Shown one piece after another: positions 55,880 through 64,000 of a stretch of 64,000 nt of DNA. The notes under the pieces are model-generated. The model saw only the letters and a program-made list of their open reading frames with translations, made no database searches and was not told the origin of the DNA. The stretch comes from Luscinia megarhynchos (taxonomy: Eukaryota > Chordata > Aves > Passeriformes > Turdidae), in assembly GCA_034336665.1 (NCBI GenBank), contig CM067592.1:50175783-50239782 (forward strand). The letters run 5' to 3'. Each line of letters opens with the position of its first letter. The first letter of the stretch is position 1. The translations under genes and the position numbers were made by a program.

Positions 55880-58800
55880 TAACCCATCCAACTTCTCATG
55901 TAGGCCTGGGATCTTGTTTGGAGTTCATCCTGTCAGAAATACATAATAAGAGCCAGAGTGCTCTGCATGGGGCTGCTTCTTTTGTACACACCTGCTGTGC
56001 TTCAAATGAGTTACTGAGGTTCATCGCCTTGAAGTGAAACTACAGGGATGAAGCATGTTTCTGTCTCCAAACTGGACCAGAATCCAAAAGGTGGCTGCAG
56101 AAAATGCTGCTGCTGCTCTCATGCATATCTATTTAACATTTTATTGGTAGATGAATCATCAGCAGTGTCACAGATGCTCAGTGCCTCAGTTTTAAGGAGT
56201 TTCAAGTGTTAGTTTCCAGCAAGCTGGAGCTGTCTGCAATTCAGCAGGTTTCACGGCCTTTGCCATGGAGAGACAGGAAACGTGGAAACATCCCAAGCCT
56301 AGCTAGGCAACCCACTCAGCTAGGTATGTTGGTCTCCAGAGGGGGAACAGAATTAACTGAAGTAAGCCTTTTGTAAGCAGAGGAAAAATCCTCTTGGGAT
56401 GCTGTGGAATGCTGAGTCCTGAAGAATTTTTTGCCCAAGGTGTAGAGTGACCAACTGCACATCTGAGTTAGTCTTTAGTCCTGATGAATAACATGTGAAA
56501 CACTGTGTGTGGCAATAACACAGTTTATCTTTTAAAAACCTGTAGCTGATAGAGATCAGGTATCCACTCAGTGTGTTGTGCACAGAACAAGTCACAACTA
56601 AATGAAAAGCTTCTGTCCAAGGCATTGAGATGAACATCAAGTGCATATGGGAAAAGACATTCAGAGCATAATTATTTTTTAAGATCATTCACCTGATGTG
56701 GAGTGTAGCTGGGTTGTTAAGTTTAATCCTCAGCCAATTACATGAGCAAGTTCCTCCAAAACCGAGGGCTTTGTGCCTTGAAGTCATGGCCCTTAAGAGT
56801 CAAAAATGAATGTACATACATGCACACCTGCATATATTATGTTTATGGGGAGAGAGGGAGAGAGTAGGGGGGAGGCACGAGTAAGCTGACAGATGCCTTC
56901 TGTACCCTGAGAGAGGAGAAAAGAAAAAAAAAAGCAAATACTGTGCATCTCCTGCCTGCACTCCTATTTTATTTGGGTACACAAAAGAAGGAAAAAACCC
57001 CAAAACCACAAACCACTGGATGGACTTGTATTTGTAAGATTTATGAATTACTAAATTTAGAAAAGTCATTTTACTCTTGCTGGTGTATTGCAGGCTCTTG
57101 TGCAAGAGTCAATAAGAAAAAAAATATAAGTTACTTTCTCTGTGAGAGCATGTACAAATAGCATAAAATAGATTCAATTAATCTTTTCAACCACTGAATT
57201 GACTCTGGGTAAACAAAGCATGTATCAAATTATGTGTCCTAGAAAGGTAATCAGCCTTATAAGATGCTTCACAGTTCTGCTTTTCTCATTATTGCATTGC
57301 CGATAGTTTTCTAAATGGAAAAACTGTTCCAGCAAAATGTTAGATAGCATTCATTTGTCATTTTCCTGCACAGACCAGGGAGCATCCTGCTGGATCTCAA
57401 AATATGTAGTCATTATGAAGATTGTATTGAACTATTCATCTTTTTTTGGCCCTTTTTCTCAGGTAGTGTTCGTTTATGATGGGTAATTTCCAGAACTCCT
57501 GCTTCGTTTGGTACAGGTGAAAACCCTGCAGAAATCACACTGATGATTAAATATATAGGATCATCACAAGCTAGTGATTGATCTGTGTTCAGGCAACCTC
57601 TACTGCTTTACCTGTAGCTGTAGTTGTGTCTTCATGGCAACCACCTGTGATCCAAACCTCATCACCAAGATCATTACAGAAGAAACCTGTAATTTTAGAC
57701 TGGGGCATTAATGACTGGAAACAGATTCTATCAATCCCTTTATATTGCTTGGTTGGGTGTTTTTCGAGAAGAATGTGTTTTCTACATTTTTTATGGCAAG
57801 TTGATGCAGAAATAACTCAGTAGGACTCTTTGACTTTTGCTATGAAGTGGGTCATAGTAAACAATTGAATTAAATAGTCCCTTCAGGTTAAAAAAAATGG
57901 GAAAAAATAAAATATGAAATAAAGAATTTACCACAAACCAGAACCTCATGTTGTTTAATGGCAGAGTCTTTTGTGCAGGGATCTCGGTTTCAGAGAGTGA
58001 GAGAATTGTTACACTGTCATCATTACACACTAGGTGCTGTTGCTCACTTTAAAATTAATGCAAGAATTTCAGTGTTCCAAAGTATGATTAAATACGACCA
58101 ATTTTTTCTATTTTAATTCCAAATATCCTATTGCTTTATGTGAGGTTTGCTATTTACTGCCAGATTTACAGGGCTGATTGGCTAAACTAGGTTACGGTGA
58201 TCCTTGGGATCCTTGTTTTAACATGCCAAAATTTTCAGTAGTTAATTGCACTATTGCTGTCTTTTTTCACAGGTCTATTGATTGCTACAGAGCAGTGGTG
58301 GAAGACAGTGCTGGTGTACAGTCAGAAAACAGCCTTATGGAGGAAACAGCCAGCACCACAATGAAGAACTGCCAAGGAACAAATTGCTGTCACAGAATAC
58401 CCCCACCTTGTTCCACAGGCCAAACAGGTGAATGATGATCTCACCTCCTACACAGCACTGAGCAGACATGTTGAAACAGGATGCAGGATATTATCTGTGT
58501 TGCAGCCACAGCTGCCAGAGAGGTCGTTTCTTACAAAAATGCCTTGTTGTCACCAATTAGAAAGTATCATGATCGGTGCCAGTTCCATAGATATTTCCTT
58601 CAACAATACTAATGCAAATTAGAAAATGAAGGTTAGCCTTTGCCCATGCAGAACTACTCTGTAATACCAAATCTGTTGTTCTGAGTCCTCCCATCTCCCC
58701 ACCCCATGTCACCAGGCTCCTGGATTAAAGAACTTATGTCTTGTCTGAAGCAAGCTTGGGTCAGGTGTGAATGTACAGGAGAGTGGAGAACTGGCATTGA

Positions 58801-58960
58801 AGAATATATTTGGTGCAGGTAGCAGAGTGTGTAAGCTGCAGGTTGAGCTCTCAGGGCAGGAGCCCAAGCTTACTGACACTTTCATAACAAAGGACCTAGG
58901 GACCTGTGGAGCAGTCAGGGAGATACAAAAGGAGCCAACAATTCCAGAGTTTCCCATGTG
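55880..58960. other. Non-coding interval, nothing recognised
   Basis: AT-rich sequence with A/T runs (56930, 57890) and short frames only. No exon or nameable repeat. Confidence 0.55.
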
Positions 58961-58965
58961 TCCCA

Positions 58966-59089
58966 TCCTGTAAAAGGAGGATCAGGGAGGATTCTTTTAA
59001 TAGACTTCGCAGACAAAAATAAAACGCAAACATGACAATATTATATCTGAGAACTGTTGGCTAATAAAGAAAGATAAGTGATCCTTATG
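58966..59089 (+). repeat. Partial duplicate of the GC-rich repeat's 5' segment
   Basis: CCTGTAAAAGGAGGATCAGGGAGGATTCTTTTAATAGACTT...TCTGAGAACTGTTGG is a diverged version of the segment at 59487-59590 (CTGTAAAAGGGGAGTTGAGGAGGATTCTTATTGATGGATTT...GTGAGAACTGTGG). The two versions bracket the LTR fragment. Confidence 0.65.
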
Positions 59090-59485
59090 TTTTTGTTCCT
59101 GCTGAGCAGTGCTTGCACAGAGCCAAGGCCTTTGTTGCTTCTCACCTACCCCACCAGTGGGAAGGCTGAGGGAAGGAGGCTGCACAAGGAACTGTGAGGG
59201 GACACAGCTGGGACAGCTGACCCCAAATGCCCCAAGGGATATGCCAATCCCATACATTATGGTGCCATGCTTAGCATAAAAGTCTGGGGGAAGACGAAAT
59301 AAGGGGAGGAATGTCAGAGTCATGGCATTTGTCTTGTCAAGTCATCTTTGCACAGGATGGGGCCCTGCTGTGCTGGAGATGGGTGAACACTTGCCTGCCT
59401 ATGGAAAACAATGAATGAATTCCTTGATTTGCTTTGCTTCTGTGTGTGACATTTACTTTCCCTATTAAACTGCCTTTATCTCAAC
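59090..59485 (+). mobile_element. Truncated ERVK-type LTR beside GC-rich repeat copy 3
   Basis: Reverse-complement relative to the other copies of this LTR family, so in plus orientation: CTGAGCAGTGCTTGCACAGAG, CAGCTGGGACAGCTGACCCCAAATG, GTCAGAGTCATGGCATTTGTC, AACTGCCTTTATCTCAACCCA. It lacks the first 110 and last 100 bases of the family LTR. The right junction (CAACCCA|TGCTGTAAAAGG) equals the junction at 22984/22985. Confidence 0.82.
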
Positions 59486-59486
59486 C

Positions 59487-60598
59487 CATGCTGTAAAAGG
59501 GGAGTTGAGGAGGATTCTTATTGATGGATTTCTTGGATAAAAACAAAACACAGCAGCAATACTACATGTGAGAACTGTGGATGGATTAAGGAGGGTAAGC
59601 GTTCCTACGGAAGAGGGGCAGAAAAGAGAGCAGGGAGGGAAGGAGAGAGTCGGAGAGAGAAGCAGAAGGCAGGCACAGATCGCTGCCGCGGCACGGCCGG
59701 TGAGCGGCAGCTCAGCAGATGGAGCTCGGCAGCTGCAGCAGGGACAAATAAATAAATCAGCCTGCGCAGCGCTCGGCAGCGGCCGGGCGCGATTTACAAG
59801 CGGCGGCAGCGGCGTGTCCGTGTGTCCGTGTGTCCGTGTGTTCTTGTGTCCGTGTGTCCGTGTCCCCGTGTGTCCGTGTGTGTCCGTGTGTCCTTGTGTC
59901 CGTGTCCGTGTCCCCGTGTGTCCGTGTCCCCGTGTGTCCGTGTGTCCCCGTGTGTCCGTGTGTCCCCGTGTCCCCATGTCCCCGTGTCCGTGTCCCCGTG
60001 TCCCCGTGTCCATGTCCCCATGTCCCCGTGTCCCCGTGTCCCCGTGTCCGTGTCCCCGTGTCCGTGTCCGTGTCCTGTCCGTGTCCCCGCGGCGCTGGTG
60101 GCGCTCGGGCTGGCTCGGCAGCTCCCGCTCCGTGCGGGGAAGCTCCGGAGCGCTGCGAGGGGCTGGGGCTGCCTCGGGGAGCGGCGGCGCGGCAGCGCAG
60201 CGGGGCAGGGAAGGCGCCGCGGGCAGGGAGAGGCCGGCGGGCAGGGGGCCAGGCTGGCCCTGGGGCGAGCCCAGCTGGCCTTGGGCGAGCCCTGATCGCT
60301 CCGAGAGACCCACGGCCGGACGGCCCCGGCTGTGCGCAGAGCATCGCTCCGGTGCGTCCCTGGAGGCTCCTCCCGCAGCCGCTCCAGCCCCCGGCGTTTG
60401 TCCCCAGGCACCCGCCCCAGCGCAGCGGGGTCACTCGCAGCCCGATCGTGGGAGCTTCCTCTGCCCTGAGCGGCTGCCGGGCACAGGCTGCCCGGGATAG
60501 GGCTGTCAGCACATCGGCAGCCTTGCAGTCTCTCCACCTCACGTGTAGCTTGTGCTGAGGCATAAATAAAAAAAAACCACTCCCTCTTACTCTGCTTA
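59487..60598 (+). repeat. GC-rich interspersed repeat with GTGTCC minisatellite, copy 3
   Basis: The longest copy. Starts CTGTAAAAGGGGAGTTGAGG. It contains a purine-rich AGAAAAGAGAGCAGGGAGGG block, GCACGGCCGGTGAGCGGCAG, GGGACAAATAAATAAATCAGCC, the GTGTCC array and then about 400 bases of CpG-rich sequence (60090-60500). It ends CTTGTGCTGAGGCATAAATAAAAAAAAACCACTCCCTCTTAC. The large overlapping frames (up to 310 codons) on both strands are compositional. No protein domain is visible. Confidence 0.82.
59814..60089. repeat. GTGTCC hexamer minisatellite, copy 3 (about 276 bp)
   Basis: Tandem GTGTCC and CCCCGTGTCC units, with ATGTCC variants in the second half. It sits at the same position as the arrays in copies 1 and 2 but has a different length. 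Confidence 0.95.
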
Positions 60599-61407
60599 GA
60601 CTGTGAGGGGAAGCCCAGCGGTTCCTTTGTTTTCTGTCCCTTCTTGGAGGCACCAGCTGGAGCTGCTGGTTTGTTTCTCAGTTGTTGCACCAAGAGGATC
60701 TGGATGTCTGAGACTGCAGAGGGAAACCTGAGGTCAGCGCATTAAGGAAACCTGCTGTGACTTTATGAATGTGGGGGAAGGGGTGTAGCTGGGAATATCT
60801 TGGTCCCGGCTCAGGTGGTGTGAGAGTGACTGCCACAGTGGCTCCTGTATGGTCAGTCTGGGAAGTTTCTGTAACTGTAGGAAGGGAGATTTCTTTCCTT
60901 ATGCACAGCATAGGCCAACAAGGTGAACCACACTTTCCTAAACAAAGTGTTCTGGAGAGCCAAAGTTTTATTAGATTAAGTGAATTTAGGATGAGTGATG
61001 GCCTCACTTTTAGCTGACTGCGTTTGTCTCTTTGCCCTATTAAGTGTTTGTCCCTATGAATACTGTGCTGATTAGTGTGATTCTAGATGGATACCTGTGT
61101 TTAAGCTTTTAGATGAGTGGAAGTTTATCGCAGAAGATCCGGACTTCATTACAAGAATTAACTTGTTGCAGTTTGAGAATTTAAGCCTCTGCATCCCAGA
61201 GCTTGGGATAAAGAATATAAACAGCAAAACCCCATTTCTTCCCTGATCACCTTAGGTTCTTCTGCAAGTTCTATGCATGTAGAGTGCTTAAATGGTGTTC
61301 TTAACAGCATAAAATGACAATTCATAGTCTTAAGTTCTGATGGTTCCCAAAAGTGGTTGCCTAACCTCCATGAGAAAAGTTGATGGTATCCTGGGCATCT
61401 GCAGCTG
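60599..61407. other. Non-coding interval, nothing recognised
   Basis: No gene, RNA or repeat could be assigned. Confidence 0.55.
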
Positions 61408-62644
61408 TGTTGGTTTCACGTGGTGTGGGGGATGGGTGGTTTCACCGCAGGGATGGCTCCAGGAGGCTGGGGAGTGGGAGGCACTCTCCCATCTCTGGGA
61501 GCTTCCCCTGTGAGCTGCTGGCACCAATCAGAGAGCTGATTTGGTGATGGACAGCTCGGGAAACCAATGAAAAAGTTGTTTCGCTTTCACAAATCACAGT
61601 TGCATCGAGTTGATTTGGGTCTTTCGGTTCCCGGCCTCCGGGGGGGGTGGGAGGCCCGGCTGGGGGCTCCGGCCCGGCTCCGGGCTCGGTCTGGGGTCCG
61701 GCCCGGCACCGGCTCTGCGGGGAGCCCCTGGCTTGGGGGGGCCCCCGGGCTCCTCATGGCCTCAGCCCCGGCCACATGCCCCCGGCCCTTCCGGCTGGGC
61801 TCCGCTCGCCTTTCCACGTGGCAGAGAAGAACTCCAGCTGCCCACGTTTGTTTCTTTGTAATCCGGATACAATTGTAACTTCTTTATGCCTGGATGGAAT
61901 CCTGGACCTCCTGAATTCCCTGAATGAGAAGAAATGAAGCATGGAGACTACGGAAGTCAGCGGGATGAAGACAAAGTTCCTGGTGGGAAGAGATTGAAAA
62001 GATGCTAGTAGCTGAAAACCTTTTTTGTGGGCTGTGGGGATTGTGACTTCACTAAAGTTCCTTTAAACTGTGGAAAATACATGGGGGGTTGAAATATTTG
62101 AGAAAAGGATCCTTTGCCCCGAGGGAATGGGGGTCTCTGTTCTGGAACTGGAATATGAACAGAGACATTTAATAGAGAAGCAGATGAAGAGAATTCTGGT
62201 TTTTTTTAGTAGCCTGCCTTTAGAGGTGGTACCCTATGTGTGCATCGTAACCCATAACACGGCTCTGGAAGGACTGTGTAATGGGAGGAAAATTCATAGT
62301 TCTGTGGGTCTCGGATAAACGCAGACTGTGAAGGTGAAGACACCCCCTAAGCCATAACCAGAAAAGGGACTTTTCTCTCTGAAGTAAACTGAACTGATTA
62401 TTTGAGTGTATAACTGACTGAAGTGTTCTCTCTGTATGTATGTTGGTAAGAAATGTAGAATGAAGGGGAGGAGGGAACAATCTAGGAATTTTATTCTGAA
62501 TGCTATATCTTCTTTTTGTATTATTAATAAATTTCTTCCTGTACCTTTTTAAGTTTATGAGCCTGCCTTGTCTCTACTCCTGGGTCCTGTCTCAAAACGA
62601 AATTAAATATATTAAGGTTGGCAAACCCAAGTCACACCGTGACA
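61408..62644 (+). mobile_element. Solo LTR (about 1.24 kb) of the family also nested at 18227
   Basis: Starts TGTTGGTTTCACG and ends CACACCGTGACA. It contains the GC-rich block (61620-61820), TGAAGCATGGAGACTAC, GTATAACTGACTGAAGTG and a poly(A) signal in ATTATTAATAAATTTCTTCC (AATAAA at 62526-62531), which sets plus orientation. Frames of up to about 100 codons in the GC-rich part are artefacts. No internal retroviral sequence follows, so it is a solo LTR. Flanking 5-mers do not obviously match. Confidence 0.78.
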
Positions 62645-63719
62645 GCAGCACAGGAGCATCCCAAGACAGAGTTATGAAATGAAAATAATGAAAACTGTTG
62701 TAGGTACATCACCCTGCCTGGATTGTTTGTTTTTAGTAGCGATTTTCAGTTATGTAGGTGTATTTGTTTGCATTTAGACACAGTACCCCTGAAAGGACAG
62801 CAAAGGAATTGCATGGAACTTCTTCCTCGCTATTGAAACACCAGAAAGAAGCTCAATGATTAGCAACCTCTCTAAAAATGGCTAAGAGCCTCAGAACTGG
62901 CATTTTTCCTCCACTCTTTCTTCTCCTCTTTATTAACGCTTTTCTCCTTTTAACCCCTTTGCCATTTGTTCTGCGGGTTCAGGTACCCTGAACATCTCAG
63001 ATATTTGCTCAAATAGGGCAATATGGGAGAAGTGTGGACCTTGTGAAGTTAATGTCAGGGCCCTGAGGGCATTGCATTCCAGCCTTCTCCCCAGTTCCTT
63101 TCTGATGTCCAGCTCTGGCACGGTGCAGCCATTAGTCTAGGGTTGTGGTGTTGGGGTGCCAGGGCTTCCCCATCACTTGGGACCCGTGCATCAGCTCAGC
63201 CCCACTGGTTTATCCTTGTGCCCTGGCTCCCAGCTCCTCAGCCAGGCAACCACCTCTTGCCACTTGCCAGTATTTGGTGGAGGTGCAAACTGGCTCAACT
63301 GCCTTAGCTTTGTTCTGCATGCCTTCAGTCTGGTTGTGGGCTGCTCTGCCTCCAGGTCCTGAAACATTACTTTGCCAGTACCACTTAACAGTGGTCTAAC
63401 AGGAGAATCTAGAAAATTGTCACAAGAACAGCTTTGTGACAGTCCTGGCATACTTTCAGGTTGACTAGAAAGGATAGGGAAGTAAATGTCTCTGCACAGT
63501 TTCTCTTCCCCGTTTTCCCATGTTCTTTCTTACTTCAAACTTGTCCACGTTATGGCTCATTCACTTCTGAATGTACTTCTGCTCTGTCTGCTTTTTTTTT
63601 TAATATGGATGTATCAGACGTACAGCTTAACTGCTCTGCAGCTGTTAAATTCTCATTGTGCCTAAAAGGAAGGAGAGGGACTTTTTACATGAGCGGACAT
63701 GACAAAGGGCAATGGTTTT
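62645..63719. other. Non-coding interval, nothing recognised
   Basis: No gene or repeat recognised. Short frames only (at most 86 codons). Confidence 0.55.
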
Positions 63720-63965
63720 AACTGAAAGAGGGCTGTTTATTTGAGATACTAGGAAGAAATTCTTTTCTCTGAGGGTGGTGAGGCACTGTAACAGGTTGCC
63801 CAAAGAAGGTGTGGATTCACTATCCCAGAAAGTGGTTAAGGCCTGGTTGGATGAGGCCCTGCACAGCCTGAATTAGTCAATGACGTCCCTGCCCATGACA
63901 GAGGGATTGCAACAAGGTGATTTTTAAGGTTATTTTCAACACAAGCCATTCTATGAAATTGAAGA
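63720..63965 (+). repeat. CR1 LINE 3'-end fragment
   Basis: The CR1 3'-UTR pattern: ACTAGGAAGAAATTCTTTTCTCTGAGGGTGGTGAGGCACTG, CAGGTTGCCCAAAGAAGGTGTGGA, then AAGGTTATTTTCAACACAAGCCATTCTATGAAATT at the 3' terminus. About 245 bp, strongly 5'-truncated. Confidence 0.88.
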
Positions 63966-64000
63966 TGCAGAGTGAAGATGAGAATGAGCAAAGTAATAAT

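Noticed and set aside
60560..60576. A-rich end of GC-rich repeat copy 3 as a retroposon poly(A) tail
   Set aside because: Similarity between copies 1 and 3 continues past the A-run (ACTCCCTCT), so it is internal sequence rather than a tail at the insertion edge.
59568..60693. Open frames of about 240-310 codons on both strands in GC-rich repeat copy 3
   Set aside because: They overlap one another in several frames and both strands. They are carried by stop-free GTGTCC hexamers and CpG-rich sequence, change with array length between copies and show no domain.

Overview
The window looks like avian, most likely songbird (passerine), nuclear DNA. The reasons are CR1 LINE fragments (3070-4275, 38200-39420, 63720-63965 and part of 1-870), many long terminal repeats (LTRs) of avian endogenous retroviruses (ERVs), and one recognisable vertebrate host gene, TOPORS. 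TOPORS lies in human 9p21, which corresponds to the chicken Z chromosome. A sex chromosome is therefore an inference: Z is the default, and W is not excluded given the ERV load. All assignments come from reading the sequence; no database was searched.

Host genes. TOPORS (E3 ubiquitin/SUMO ligase) is on the + strand as two coding exons: a 53-codon first exon inside a CpG island (45455-45613) and a large second exon (47205-50165), giving a predicted protein of 1039 residues. Intron 1 carries a solo LTR. About 18 kb upstream (27690-29812) lies a second, partial TOPORS sequence. It covers only the first half of exon 2. Its core is about 99% identical to the gene by eye, but both ends are clearly diverged. 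It is split by a 716-bp solo LTR with a perfect 5-bp target duplication, and it lacks a usable start codon. I recognise no other host exon. NDUFB6 and RIG-I (DDX58), which flank TOPORS in mammals, were not found.

Retroviral content. A nearly full-length minus-strand ERVL-like provirus fills 12224-20107 (LTR, gag, protease, RT, RNase H, integrase, LTR; no env). It carries a tRNA-Lys-like primer site, many inactivating changes and a nested piece of another LTR family in its leader. The complete version of that second LTR is at 61408-62644. A deleted class II (ERVK-type) gag remnant lies at 53668-55870. LTRs of a passerine ERVK-type family lie at 22985-23474, 40206-40767, 41829-42335 (with primer site), 45985-46569, 52708-53272 and 59090-59485.

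A GC-rich interspersed repeat holding an expandable GTGTCC/GGACAC minisatellite occurs three times (about 22020-22984, 34756-35505 and 59487-60598). Two copies share the same junction with an LTR fragment. I cannot name this repeat, and it and the TOPORS duplicate are the most interesting items here.

The rest (870-3069, 4276-12223, 20108-22019, 23475-27689, 29813-34755, 35506-38199, 42336-45004, 55880-58960, 60599-61407, 62645-63719) is ordinary AT-leaning non-coding DNA in which I see no convincing gene.
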